Assembly: GCF_008801605.1 (NCBI RefSeq)
Contig: NZ_VZPJ01000014.1
Coordinates: forward strand, 1-64,000
Direction: 5' to 3'
Origin: Pseudomonas brassicacearum subsp. brassicacearum
Lineage (GTDB): Bacteria; Pseudomonadota; Gammaproteobacteria; Pseudomonadales; Pseudomonadaceae
DNA length: 64,000 bases
In this document: positions 16,126-24,393 of the stretch, piece by piece
Layout: every line of letters begins with the position of its first letter
How positions within the stretch are numbered: position 1 is the first letter of the stretch
Program-made: the position numbers and the translations under genes
The notes under the pieces: model-generated
Databases searched by the model: none
The model's input: the letters and a program-made list of their open reading frames with translations, nothing else
Told to the model about the DNA's origin: nothing

Positions 16126-18125
16126 ACCGCCCCTTCCTGACCCTTTTGGCCACGGGGCTGAGCCTGATACCAGCGTTTGCGCTTGCCGAAACGTTGCCGC
16201 TGCCACTGTCCGGGCCGGCCTATACCGCCGCCAACGAAGCCTACAGCGCCTACGAACGCAAGGACTACGACCTGGCCATTACCAAGGCACGCGAAGCCCT
16301 GCGCCAGCGTGCCGACGTGACGCGCCTGAACACCCTGATCGAGTTGGCCGAGCGGGACAAGAAACTGCGCGACCAACCCCAGCCCCTGGCAGCGTCTCGC
16401 ACCGCCAGCGCAGCACCGGGTTTCGTCGCCGCGTCCCAGGGGTTCAAGGCCTATGACCGCGAACAATTCGGCCTGGCCGCGCAATCGGCCCGCAAGGCCG
16501 TCACCCAGGCACCCCGGCGCCGTGAATATCGCCTGTTGCTGATCGACGCCTTGCAGCGCCAGCAACACTTGGAAGAAGCCGACCTAGCCACCACCGATGC
16601 CCTTGGTGTCTTTGCCAACGACAACACGTTGTTGATGCGCCGCAAAGCCATTCGCCGCCAACTCGCGGTACCGCTGGCGACCCAGGGCTATCGCGCCCTG
16701 GAGCAAGGCAACACAGTCCTGGCCGTGGACCAGGCGCGCAAAGCCGTGGCCTGGGCACCAGAGATCGCCGCCAACCAGCAACTGCTCATCAGTGCCCTGC
16801 TCGCGGCGAAGGCTGACGTGAGTGCCGAACAGGCCGCTTCTGCCGCACTGGCGCTGGACGATCACCAAGCCGCGCCGTGGATCCTGCGCAGCTTTGCCCG
16901 TAACCGCCAGGGCAAGACGCAGGCGGCCCAGGACGATCTTCACCAAGCGCAGAGCCTTGCGGGCCTGTCGGCCGGGGAAGCTCGTGACATCCGCTTCGCC
17001 CAGGCCCAATCCTCACCACCAGTGCTGCTATGCCAGGAGAGCACCTACGGTCTGACCTGCTCCATCTCGCCGGGCAACACCGGCGGGCAGGCTCCGGTGA
17101 GCGATCTGCAGCTAGCTTATAACTGGGTTCGAGCCGGCGACGACGAATCAGCCCATGCCGCGTTCCGCAAGGCGGACGCCACCGCGCGATTGGCACCGGC
17201 ACCCGCCCAGGACGCTGCCTACAACGCCATGCGAGTCCATGAAGACGACGAAGCCGTGGCGTACTTCAAGCGCGTCATCGATGGGCAAAAAACCGCTGAG
17301 ACGCCCTTGTCCCCGCAACAGCTTTTCGATACCCGTCGCACCGTGGGCGATGTATCACGCAGACTCGGCCTGACCAGCACCACCAGCTATCGCGGCAGCA
17401 GTTCCAGTGGCCTGAGCGCCGCCCCGGGCACCAGCAGCAGCGGCAGCGAAAGCAATGACCTGCTGCAAAACAGCACCGAACTGTCGTGGCGTCCGCTGGG
17501 CTATCGCAATGGCCGCTTTGTCGAACTCTACGGGCGCATCACTGACACCCTGTGGAGCAAGAACAGCGAATCGGACACGGGCGCGGATGCCTTGCAAGGC
17601 GCTCTCGGCGTGCGGGTCAAGCCCTTCAGTTCGGTCAACATCATGGCGGCCCTTGAACGGACCTTCCCTCTGGGTTCTTCCAATGTCGACGGCGACTGGC
17701 TGGTGCGACTGGGCTACGGTTCGAGCATCGGCACCGATCTGCGGGTCGATGTGCCGAGCTGGTGGACCTCACAGCTGTACGCCGAGGTCGGCCACTACAT
17801 CAACGACTCGCGAGACTACTTCAACAGCGAATGGCAAGTGGGCCGCAGCTATGCCATCGGCGGAACCGGCTCGCGCTGGGTGACCTTCCCCCATGTCGTC
17901 GCGGCGATCGACTACGATTCCAAGATGAAGAGCGAAGCCGGCGGCGGCTTTTCTTCCGGCGACGCCGGGGGGATCGGGATAGGAAACAACGTACGTTACT
18001 GGTTCCGGGAAGACGCCTACAACGCGCCACGCTCCTATGTGGACCTGTCCCTGCAATACCGGGCCAGGGTGTTTGGCGAGGATCGCGCCAAAGGCGTGTT
18101 CGCGCGCCTGACCTACTCCTATTGA
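16122..18125 (+). CDS. nfrA: NfrA-like outer-membrane exopolysaccharide export protein (phage N4 receptor family)
   Basis: A 667-residue secreted protein. The signal peptide (about 1-22, ending FALA) is followed by an alpha-helical TPR-like periplasmic region (about 28-300: ANEAYSAYERKDYDLAITKAREALRQ, FKAYDREQFGLAAQSARKAV, GYRALEQGNTVLAVDQARKAV). A low-complexity Ser/Gly linker lies near 420-445. The C-terminal region (about 450-667) matches the NfrA C-terminal domain and reads as a beta-barrel (FVELYGRITDTLW, LYAEVGHYINDSRDYFNSEWQVGRSY) ending in Tyr. It overlaps nfrB by 4 nt. NfrA is the outer-membrane receptor and exporter partner of NfrB in E. coli, and the same role is inferred here. Confidence 0.9.
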   Translation: MNRPFLTLLATGLSLIPAFALAETLPLPLSGPAYTAANEAYSAYERKDYDLAITKAREALRQRADVTRLNTLIELAERDKKLRDQPQPLAASRTASAAPGFVAASQGFKAYDREQFGLAAQSARKAVTQAPRRREYRLLLIDALQRQQHLEEADLATTDALGVFANDNTLLMRRKAIRRQLAVPLATQGYRALEQGNTVLAVDQARKAVAWAPEIAANQQLLISALLAAKADVSAEQAASAALALDDHQAAPWILRSFARNRQGKTQAAQDDLHQAQSLAGLSAGEARDIRFAQAQSSPPVLLCQESTYGLTCSISPGNTGGQAPVSDLQLAYNWVRAGDDESAHAAFRKADATARLAPAPAQDAAYNAMRVHEDDEAVAYFKRVIDGQKTAETPLSPQQLFDTRRTVGDVSRRLGLTSTTSYRGSSSSGLSAAPGTSSSGSESNDLLQNSTELSWRPLGYRNGRFVELYGRITDTLWSKNSESDTGADALQGALGVRVKPFSSVNIMAALERTFPLGSSNVDGDWLVRLGYGSSIGTDLRVDVPSWWTSQLYAEVGHYINDSRDYFNSEWQVGRSYAIGGTGSRWVTFPHVVAAIDYDSKMKSEAGGGFSSGDAGGIGIGNNVRYWFREDAYNAPRSYVDLSLQYRARVFGEDRAKGVFARLTYSY

Positions 18126-18212
18126 GGACGCTGGTGGGATATTCGGTTCGTCGGTACGAAAAGCGGCTCGCCTTGCCGAGCCGCGACTACACTGCATCCA
18201 GAAGGGACTTGT

Positions 18213-19085
18213 TTGAATAGCTTCGCAAAGTTCGTCAATCGCAAGACCGTCGCGGCGCTGTTACTGGCCGCGCTCCTCGGCGCAGGTACAGGGACGTACT
18301 ACATAATGACCACCACGACACCGAACATCGTCGGCATCGTCTGGCAGCCGGACAACCAGACCGTCGGCATCAGCGGCAATTGGGAAAAACTGGGGGTGCA
18401 CGAGTTGCTCGTGCAATGGACGGTGGTGGACGACCAGGCCTTCGTGCCCGGCACCGGCCTGCCCAGCGTACCGGTACTGCCGGACTGGGCGCGCATCGCC
18501 AGGACGCCCTGGGCCCAGGATGTCATCCTCGGGCTGGCCGGCTATTTCAGCGAGAACCGCTCACGAGAAAACATCGAGCAACTGGCCGCGCTGTCGGAGC
18601 GCATTGCCGGGTTGCCAACGCCATTGCATGTCACCGGTTGGTACTTTCCGGCTGAGGTCGACCCCAGCTGGTCGGGCGCCACGGAGCTGCCGGCGTTGCT
18701 GGCCAAGCTGCCGCGCCCGCTGTGGATCAGCGTCTACGACGGCGCCAACATCGGCCCCGCCGCTACCGCAGACTGGCTCAAGCAATGGTTGCCGAACGAC
18801 ATCGGTGTGTTCTTCCAGGACGGCGTTGGCGTCTATGCCCGCACCGCCCCGGTTGCCCGAAGCTACGCCGATGCCCTGCGTGACCGGCTTGGCAAGGATC
18901 GCGTGCGGATCATCGTCGAAGCCTTTCGCCCCAAATACGGCGGTGGTTTCCGCTCCGCCACGGTCGACGAGCTCAAGCCACAATTGGCGGCCTATGCAGG
19001 CTATCCGCTCTACCTGTTCGACGGGCCGCACTACATGACACCAACCTTGGTGGACCAGTTGAAACAAGCCCTGGCCCTGCCTTGA
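18213..19085 (+). CDS. YbcH-position protein, putative glycoside-hydrolase-like, of the NfrAB locus
   Basis: A 290-residue protein with a TTG start at 18213 (AAGGGA Shine-Dalgarno just upstream). An N-terminal signal anchor (about 12-32, TVAALLLAALLGAGTGTYYIM) suggests a membrane-attached periplasmic protein. The body has a TIM-barrel-like feel (NIVGIVWQPDNQ, ENIEQLAALSERIAGLPTPLHVTGWYFPAEVDPSW, WISVYDGANIGP, NDIGVFFQDGVGVYAR, RVRIIVEAFRPKYGGGF), similar to DUF4434-type hypothetical glycosidases. It follows nfrA by 87 nt, the position ybcH has after nfrA in E. coli. A role in trimming or modifying the exopolysaccharide is inferred. I cannot confirm catalytic acids. Confidence 0.65.
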   Translation: MNSFAKFVNRKTVAALLLAALLGAGTGTYYIMTTTTPNIVGIVWQPDNQTVGISGNWEKLGVHELLVQWTVVDDQAFVPGTGLPSVPVLPDWARIARTPWAQDVILGLAGYFSENRSRENIEQLAALSERIAGLPTPLHVTGWYFPAEVDPSWSGATELPALLAKLPRPLWISVYDGANIGPAATADWLKQWLPNDIGVFFQDGVGVYARTAPVARSYADALRDRLGKDRVRIIVEAFRPKYGGGFRSATVDELKPQLAAYAGYPLYLFDGPHYMTPTLVDQLKQALALP

Positions 19086-19124
19086 TCAGGACTTAAAGCC
19101 ATCCGCTTGCCCCCGCTAACTGAG

Positions 19125-19163
19125 TTTGTATCGGTCTGTATCTGAAATGCGGACCGATACAAA
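19125..19163. promoter_or_regulatory. Strong interrupted inverted repeat TTTGTATCGGTC / GACCGATACAAA
   Basis: Perfect 12-bp arms (19125-19136 and 19152-19163) are separated by 15 nt that contain a further GTATC half-site (19138-19142), 10 bp from the first. It lies between the nfr operon and the small secreted-protein gene, about 120 nt upstream of that gene's start. It could be a regulator operator for the small gene or an RNA hairpin ending the exopolysaccharide transcript. There is no T-tract, which favours an operator. Confidence 0.5.
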
Positions 19164-19285
19164 ACAATGCATCTCGCCCTCTCCTGGCACACATCGTCGA
19201 TACATCCGCGCGTTTAACTGTGATCACCGGACAGCAACACATTCGCTGCCACGGACCCACTCAATCAAGCGCAAGGAGAATCACC

Positions 19286-19543
19286 ATGTTCAATTTCTCG
19301 AAAGTATCGTCCCTGGCTATCGCCCTGACATTGGTTGGCGGTGTCGGCCTGGCCAATGTCGCCTCGGCCACCGCAGCCAGTGCATCGATTCACAACCAGG
19401 CGCAACAGCTGGCTGAAGGCGGCTCCGATCGCTTGCTGGAAAATCGCGTGGCCGAAGGCGGCTCCGATCGCTTGCTCGAGAACCGTGTGGCTGAAGGTGG
19501 CGCTGATCGGCTGCAGGAGTTGCGTGAACGCAGCGCGGTGTGA
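19286..19543 (+). CDS. Small secreted protein with 13-residue AEGGSDRLLENRV tandem repeats
   Basis: An 85-residue protein starting at the ATG at 19286, preceded by AAGGAGA. It has a signal peptide (about 1-29, VSSLAIALTLVGGVGLANVASA), a short linker, then two identical copies of AEGGSDRLLENRV and a diverged third (AEGGADRLQELRE), ending with SAV. Similar AEGG(S/A)DRL-repeat exported proteins occur in pseudomonads without an assigned function. The upstream inverted repeat suggests regulated expression. It is monocistronic and is followed by a REPIN-like element. Confidence 0.8.
   Translation: MFNFSKVSSLAIALTLVGGVGLANVASATAASASIHNQAQQLAEGGSDRLLENRVAEGGSDRLLENRVAEGGADRLQELRERSAV
19412..19528 (+). 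repeat. Three 39-bp in-frame tandem repeats
   Basis: Units at 19412-19450, 19451-19489 and 19490-19528 encode the 13-residue repeats of the small secreted protein. The first two differ by only a few synonymous bases and the third is diverged. Such repeats can expand or contract by slippage without shifting frame. Confidence 0.85.
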
Positions 19544-19581
19544 AGCGCTTTTGTGGCAATGGCGCTTACTCTCGCTCGATT

Positions 19582-19681
19582 CTGTAGGAGCTGGCGAAGC
19601 CTGCGATCTTTTGATCTTGAGCTTTCGACTCAATGAGCAATGGAAAGATCGCAGCCTCGCTTCGCTCGTCAGCTCCTACAG
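19582..19681. repeat. Second-type REPIN (TGTAGGAGCTG ... CAGCTCCTACA)
   Basis: Inverted ends CTGTAGGAGCTGGCGAAGCC and CGTCAGCTCCTACAG enclose internal inverted segments CGATCTTT and AAAGATCG. This is the other common palindromic repeat family of fluorescent pseudomonads. It lies between the small secreted-protein gene and the convergent hpaR. Confidence 0.85.
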
Positions 19682-19714
19682 CGCATCCTCGCTGCGAGTG
19701 CCTGACAGGGCGGC

Positions 19715-20137
19715 TCAGGGCTTGATGTTCTTCAGCTCATTGAGCAACGCGAGCAGTTGCTGCATCTTTTCCTCGCCGAACTGTTCTTCGATCCGTCGAT
19801 AGTTGCTTTCCATGCCCTCGCTCATGGACACGAAACACTGCTGGCCGCGCTCGGTCAGCCCGACAAAGACCCGTCGCTGATCCTGGCTGGACTTCTGCCG
19901 CCGCACCAAGCCGTCACGCTCCAGGCGACTGAGCACACCGGTCATGCTCGGCTTGAGGATGCACGCCTGGTGAGCGAGCTGATGGCTTTCCAGCTCCCCT
20001 TGCTGATGCAGGATACGGATCACCCGCCATTGCTGTTCCGTGAGGTCATGCTGGTTCAGCGCCGGTCGAAAAAAAGCCATCGCCGCTTCGCGGGCTTGCA
20101 ACAGCGTCAGGGTCAATGAGGGTCTGGGGTTGGCCAT
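19715..20137 (-). CDS. hpaR: MarR-family homoprotocatechuate operon regulator HpaR, copy 1
   Basis: A 140-residue MarR protein: SLTLTLLQAREAAMAFFRPALNQHDLTEQQWRVIRILHQQGELESHQLAHQACILKPSMTGVLSRLERDGLVRRQKSSQDQRRVFVGLTERG, with a winged-helix recognition region at about 55-75. The sequence matches HpaR, the 4-hydroxyphenylacetate/homoprotocatechuate-responsive repressor of the meta-pathway operon. A second, clearly paralogous copy is at 28813-29235 beyond the other end of the catabolic operon. No GTTAAC-type palindrome is visible upstream of this copy, unlike the other. Confidence 0.92.
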   Translation of the reverse strand: MANPRPSLTLTLLQAREAAMAFFRPALNQHDLTEQQWRVIRILHQQGELESHQLAHQACILKPSMTGVLSRLERDGLVRRQKSSQDQRRVFVGLTERGQQCFVSMSEGMESNYRRIEEQFGEEKMQQLLALLNELKNIKP

Positions 20138-20226
20138 GTTCGAACTGTGTGGATGGGCGAGTCGGCAGCTTAGTTGGGCCGCCTGGCTGCTGCAAGAAGC
20201 ATGGCCGCGCTATGTCACTGTGGAAG

Positions 20227-20265
20227 GGGATTCTGTGGGAGCAAAGCTTGCTCCCACAGAATCCC
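20227..20265. terminator. Perfect 18-bp hairpin between hpaA and hpaR
   Basis: The arm GGGATTCTGTGGGAGCAA (20227-20244) and its exact complement (20248-20265) enclose a 3-nt AGC loop. It contains the REP core GTGGGAGCAA and starts 12 nt after the hpaA stop codon (minus strand). It is probably a transcript-end or stability hairpin for hpaA, upstream of hpaR. Confidence 0.65.
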
Positions 20266-20277
20266 TCTCGCCACTAT

Positions 20278-21186
20278 TCAGCGCAACCCCGATTGCCGCT
20301 GGCGATACTCCCCCGGCGTGAGCTGGGCGTAACGCTGGAAAAACCGACTGAAATACGCCGGGTCCTTGAACCCGAGCTGGTAGCAGATTTCATTGGCCGA
20401 GCTGCCGGTGAACAACAACAGGCGCTTGGCCTCCTGCATCAGCCGCTCCATGATCAGGCGTTTGGAAGGCAGGTCGGCGATGCGTCGGCACACATCATTG
20501 AGGCGCGCCTCGGTCACGCCGATGCCTTCGGCGTAGCGCGACAACGGCCAATGCTGCAGGTAGTGGGCCTCGATCAACTCGTTGAAGCGGTGAAAGATCT
20601 TCAGGTCTTCATGCCGGGCCGGCCTGGCCTCCAGGGAGTTGGAACACAACCGTAGCAGGCTGATCATGATCAGCCGCGTCAAAGCGTCCAGTGCTGCGCT
20701 GCGCCCCGGGCGCCCGGCCGTCACCTCCTCGCTCAACTCCTCGAACAGGTACTCCAGGCGCCGCACCTCCCCCGCCTGCCCGGGCCCCAGTTGCGCCAGC
20801 GCTACGCAGGCTGCCGGCATCTGCACGCCCGCCGGCGCCAGGCTCGGGTCGGCGTCGATCAACTGCCACACCAATTGCTGGCGCACCGTCAGCACATGCC
20901 CGTCACTGTCGGCCTCGGTCACGAAGGAATGGGGAATGGTCGGCGGTGTGAGGAAGAACATCGGGCCGGATTCGACGTACTGCTGGTCATCGAGATACAC
21001 GCGCACGGTGCCGCTCTTGACGTAATGCACCTGGAAGAACCGGTCGTGGCGATGAACCGGCATGTTGCGACCGAAAAAATCCGCCAGGTTGGCGAGTCGG
21101 TCGTAATGCACTTCCGCGTCGCTATAGCGCTGGTCGTACACCTGACCAATGTTGATGTTGGGGATCGGCTGACGGTCAGTCATCAC
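20278..21186 (-). CDS. hpaA: AraC-family 4-hydroxyphenylacetate catabolism regulator HpaA
   Basis: A 302-residue AraC/XylS regulator. The N-terminal cupin-like effector domain includes PNINIGQVYDQRYSDAEVHYDRLANLADFFGRNMPVHRHDRFFQVHYVKSGTVRVYLDD, and the C-terminal double HTH lies at about 205-300 (PLSRYAEGIGVTEARLNDVCRRIADLPSKRLIMERLMQEAKRLLLFT, YQLGFKDPAYFSRFFQRYAQLTPGEYRQRQ). This matches HpaA, the 4-HPA-responsive activator of the hydroxylase genes. It is divergent from hpaG1. In enterobacteria HpaA activates hpaBC; here the hydroxylase genes are 10 kb away at 29444-31620. Confidence 0.92.
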   Translation of the reverse strand: MMTDRQPIPNINIGQVYDQRYSDAEVHYDRLANLADFFGRNMPVHRHDRFFQVHYVKSGTVRVYLDDQQYVESGPMFFLTPPTIPHSFVTEADSDGHVLTVRQQLVWQLIDADPSLAPAGVQMPAACVALAQLGPGQAGEVRRLEYLFEELSEEVTAGRPGRSAALDALTRLIMISLLRLCSNSLEARPARHEDLKIFHRFNELIEAHYLQHWPLSRYAEGIGVTEARLNDVCRRIADLPSKRLIMERLMQEAKRLLLFTGSSANEICYQLGFKDPAYFSRFFQRYAQLTPGEYRQRQSGLR

Positions 21187-21290
21187 GCAGTACTCGTTTT
21201 CTTATTCTGGTCCAGGCACCTGCCGCAGCCATCCTGCACCGAATCCGGCAAGGCAACCAGTGCCCGTTCATTCTGTCACGCTTGACGATA

Positions 21291-21317
21291 GTTAACATCT
21301 TAATTATAACTGTTAAC
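21291..21317. promoter_or_regulatory. Paired GTTAAC sites in the hpaA-hpaG1 promoter region
   Basis: Two GTTAAC hexamers at 21291-21296 and 21312-21317 are 21 bp apart centre to centre (two helical turns) in an AT-rich stretch upstream of hpaG1. A related TTAACA follows at about 21321. The same GTTAA/TTAAC half-sites form the palindrome in front of the second hpaR. HpaR is a repressor of this operon in other bacteria, so these are good HpaR operator candidates. Confidence 0.6.
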
Positions 21318-21370
21318 ACATTAACAATAACCGCAGAGCCCTCACCCCTCTGCATCGCCAGGAGACAAGC

Positions 21371-22048
21371 ATGAGCCGTGCCCTGCATGACGTCGCGACC
21401 GGCACCCTGTTCGGGGTCGCGCTGAACTACCAGGGGCTGCTGAAACAGCGCCTCGCCGAGTTCGAGCAACCGCCCTACCAGAAACCGCCGCTCAAGCCCG
21501 TGCTGTTCATCAAGACCCCTAACACCCGCAACTGGCACGGTGCCGAGGTGTTTCACCCCGGTCGCGGCGAAACACTGCAACCAGGGCCGGCGCTGGGCGT
21601 GGTCATGGGCAAGTCGGCCAGTCGCGTCAGCGCCGCCGAAGCCCTGGACTACGTGGCCGGCTACACCATCGTCAATGAATTCAGCCTCCCGGAAGACAGC
21701 TATTACCGCCCCGCCGTCAAGGCCAAGTGCCGGGACGGCTTCTGCGCCATCGGCCCAGAACTGGTGCCTACCACTCAGGTGGCCGACCCTCACAGCCTGG
21801 CGATCACGCTGTACGTCAACGGCGAGGTTCGCCAGCAGAACAGCACGGCCAACCTCGTTCGCAACATTCCCCAACTGATTGCCGAGATCAGCGAATTCAT
21901 GACCCTGCATGCCGGCGACGTGCTGATCACGGGTACGCCTGAAGGCCGGGTCGACGTACTGCCCGGTGACCGTGTCGAAGTGGACATCGCCGGCCTGGGC
22001 CGTCTGGTCAATACCATCGTGGCCGAGGAAACAGGAGCAGGTTCATGA
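21371..22048 (+). CDS. hpaG1: 5-oxo-pent-3-ene-1,2,5-tricarboxylate decarboxylase HpaG1
   Basis: A 225-residue fumarylacetoacetate hydrolase-fold enzyme, corresponding to one half of the bifunctional E. coli HpaG. Family motifs include LFGVALNYQG, PVLFIKTPNTR, GVVMGKSASRVSAAEALDYVAGYTIVNEFSLPE, and the metal-site/C-terminal signature DVLITGTPEGRVDVLPGDRVEVDIAGLGRL. It acts after semialdehyde oxidation, decarboxylating the ring-cleaved tricarboxylate. It is the first gene of the hpaG1-G2-E-D-F-X-H-I operon and overlaps hpaG2 by 4 nt. Confidence 0.93.
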   Translation: MSRALHDVATGTLFGVALNYQGLLKQRLAEFEQPPYQKPPLKPVLFIKTPNTRNWHGAEVFHPGRGETLQPGPALGVVMGKSASRVSAAEALDYVAGYTIVNEFSLPEDSYYRPAVKAKCRDGFCAIGPELVPTTQVADPHSLAITLYVNGEVRQQNSTANLVRNIPQLIAEISEFMTLHAGDVLITGTPEGRVDVLPGDRVEVDIAGLGRLVNTIVAEETGAGS

Positions 22049-22815
22049 AACACGCACGCATTCGTTTTGAAGGCCAGGATCAAGCCGTCACCGTTGAAGC
22101 TCACAACGCTGTACGCCTGGCCGACGGTCGCCTGGTGGCCGAGGACCAGGTCCAGTGGCTGCCACCGGCCACCGGCAGCATGTTCGCCCTGGGCCTGAAC
22201 TATGCCGATCACGCCGCCGAGTTGGCGTTCAAGCCGCCGACCGAACCCCTGGCATTCATCAAGTCCCCCGGCACCTACACCGGCCACAACCAGGTGAGCT
22301 GGCGTCCCGACAACGTCGCCTACATGCACTACGAGTGCGAGCTCGTGGCGGTCATCGGCAAAGCGGCGCGCAACGTCAAGCGCCAGGATGCGTTGCAATA
22401 CCTGGCCGGCTACACCGTGTGCAACGACTACGCGATCCGCGATTACCTGGAAAACTACTACCGCCCCAACCTGCGAGTGAAGAACCGCGATGCCACCACC
22501 CCCGTCGGCCCATGGATCGTCGATGTGGCTGATGTACCGGACCCGAGCAACCTGACGCTGCGCACCTGGATCAATGGCGAACTGCGCCAGGAAGGCAGCA
22601 CCAAGGACATGATTTTCGATATCCCGTACCTGATCGAATACCTGTCCAGCTTCATGACCTTGCAACCCGGCGACATGATTGCCACCGGCACGCCGGAAGG
22701 CCTGGCGGACGTTGTGCCCGGTGATGAAGTGGTGGTGGAAGTGGAAGGCGTCGGCCGTCTGGTCAATCGAATTGTCAGCGAAGCCGAGTTCTTCGCATCC
22801 CGTAAAGAGGCTTGA
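22045..22815 (+). CDS. hpaG2: 2-hydroxyhepta-2,4-diene-1,7-dioate isomerase HpaG2
   Basis: A 256-residue FAH-fold enzyme corresponding to the other half of HpaG: MFALGLNYADHAAELAFKPPTEPLAFIKSPGTYTG, the acidic metal-binding pair in MHYECELVAVIGKAARNVKRQDALQYLAGYTVCNDYAIRD, and DMIATGTPEGLADVVPGDEVVVEVEGVGRL. It isomerises the decarboxylation product before hydration by HpaH. It overlaps hpaG1 by 4 nt and ends 5 nt before hpaE, so it is translationally coupled. Confidence 0.93.
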   Translation: MKHARIRFEGQDQAVTVEAHNAVRLADGRLVAEDQVQWLPPATGSMFALGLNYADHAAELAFKPPTEPLAFIKSPGTYTGHNQVSWRPDNVAYMHYECELVAVIGKAARNVKRQDALQYLAGYTVCNDYAIRDYLENYYRPNLRVKNRDATTPVGPWIVDVADVPDPSNLTLRTWINGELRQEGSTKDMIFDIPYLIEYLSSFMTLQPGDMIATGTPEGLADVVPGDEVVVEVEGVGRLVNRIVSEAEFFASRKEA

Positions 22816-22820
22816 GCAGC

Positions 22821-24281
22821 ATGATCAAACACTGGATCAACGGCCGTGAGGTCGAAAGCAAAGACGTGTTCGTCAACTACAACCCGGCCACCGGCGAGGC
22901 CATCGGTGAAGTCGCCAGCGGCGGTGCCGAGGAAGTCGCCCAGGCTGTGGCCGCCGCCAAGGAGGCCTTCCCGAAGTGGGCCAATACCCCCGCCAAGGAA
23001 CGCGCCCGGCTGATGCGCAAGCTCGGTGAACTGATCGAGCAGAACGTGCCGAAACTGGCCGAACTGGAAACCCTCGACACGGGCTTGCCGATCCACCAGA
23101 CCAAGAATGTGCTGATTCCGCGTGCATCCCACAACTTCGATTTCTTTGCCGAAGTCTGCACGCGCATGGACGGTCATACGTATCCGGTCGACGACCAGAT
23201 GCTCAACTACACCCTGTACCAACCGGTGGGTGTCTGCGCGCTGGTATCGCCCTGGAACGTACCGTTCATGACCGCGACCTGGAAGACCGCGCCGTGCCTG
23301 GCGCTGGGCAACACGGCCGTGCTGAAGATGTCCGAGCTGTCGCCGCTGACCGCCAACGAGCTGGGTCGCCTGGCGGTCGAGGCTGGCCTGCCCAATGGCG
23401 TGCTGAACGTGATCCAGGGTTACGGCGCAACCGCCGGCGATGCGCTGGTGCGCCATCCGGATGTTCGGGCGATCTCCTTCACCGGCGGCACCGCCACCGG
23501 CAAGAAAATTATGCAGACCGCCGGGTTGAAGAAGTATTCGATGGAACTGGGCGGCAAGTCGCCGGTGCTGATTTTCGAAGACGCCGACCTGGAACGGGCC
23601 CTCGACGCCGCGCTGTTCACGATTTTTTCCCTCAATGGCGAACGCTGCACCGCCGGCAGCCGGATCTTCATCCAGGAAAGTGTCTATCCGCAGTTCGTGG
23701 CCGAGTTCGCCGCCCGCGCCAAGCGCCTGATCGTCGGTGATCCGCAGGACCCGAAGACCCAGGTCGGCTCGATGATCACCCAGGCCCACTACGACAAGGT
23801 CACCGGCTACATCAAGATCGGCCTCGAAGAAGGCGCCACCCTCCTGGCCGGCGGCCTGGAGCGCCCGACCAATTTGCCTGCCCACTTGAGCCGCGGCCAG
23901 TTCATCCAGCCGACGGTGTTCGCCGATGTGAACAACAACATGCGCATCGCCCAGGAAGAAATCTTCGGCCCGGTGGTGTGCCTGATCCCGTTCAAGGACG
24001 AGGCCCAAGCCCTGCAATTGGCCAACGACACCGAATACGGCCTGGCCTCGTATATCTGGACCCAGGACATCGGCAAGGCCCATCGCCTGGCCCATGGCAT
24101 CGAGGCCGGCATGGTGTTCATCAACAGCCAGAACGTGCGCGACCTGCGCCAGCCTTTCGGCGGCGTGAAGGGTTCCGGAACCGGCCGCGAAGGCGGACAG
24201 TACAGTTTTGAAGTGTTTGCCGAGATCAAGAACGTTTGCATCTCCATGGGCAGTCATCACATACCGCGCTGGGGTGTATGA
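22821..24281 (+). CDS. hpaE: 5-carboxymethyl-2-hydroxymuconate semialdehyde dehydrogenase HpaE
   Basis: A 486-residue NAD-dependent aldehyde dehydrogenase started at the ATG at 22821 (MIKHWINGREV). The catalytic Cys276 is in NGERCTAGSR, the general-base Glu242 in MELGGKSPV, and Asn in PWNVPFM. It oxidises the semialdehyde product of extradiol ring cleavage by HpaD. Its place between hpaG2 and hpaD is the canonical hpa order. A REP-like element separates it from hpaD. Confidence 0.95.
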   Translation: MIKHWINGREVESKDVFVNYNPATGEAIGEVASGGAEEVAQAVAAAKEAFPKWANTPAKERARLMRKLGELIEQNVPKLAELETLDTGLPIHQTKNVLIPRASHNFDFFAEVCTRMDGHTYPVDDQMLNYTLYQPVGVCALVSPWNVPFMTATWKTAPCLALGNTAVLKMSELSPLTANELGRLAVEAGLPNGVLNVIQGYGATAGDALVRHPDVRAISFTGGTATGKKIMQTAGLKKYSMELGGKSPVLIFEDADLERALDAALFTIFSLNGERCTAGSRIFIQESVYPQFVAEFAARAKRLIVGDPQDPKTQVGSMITQAHYDKVTGYIKIGLEEGATLLAGGLERPTNLPAHLSRGQFIQPTVFADVNNNMRIAQEEIFGPVVCLIPFKDEAQALQLANDTEYGLASYIWTQDIGKAHRLAHGIEAGMVFINSQNVRDLRQPFGGVKGSGTGREGGQYSFEVFAEIKNVCISMGSHHIPRWGV

Positions 24282-24301
24282 CCCCAGGTAAGTGATGAAC
24301 C

Positions 24302-24355
24302 CTGTGGCGAGGGGATTTATCCCTGTTCCTGTGGGAGCAAGCTTTGCTCCCACAA
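24302..24355. repeat. REP-type palindromes in the hpaE-hpaD gap
   Basis: A degenerate TGTGGCGAGGGGATTTATCCC half and a complete hairpin GTGGGAGCAAG/CTTTGCTCCCAC lie in the 112-nt spacer within the hpa operon. They could adjust the relative mRNA levels of the upstream and downstream parts. Confidence 0.75.
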
Positions 24356-24393
24356 CCAAGATTCAACAAGAACAATTTTTCAGGAGAATCATC

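Noticed and set aside
22458..24359. 633-codon open frame on the minus strand over hpaG2/hpaE
   Set aside because: Antisense to two well-recognised enzymes, no motif, starts in a REP sequence.
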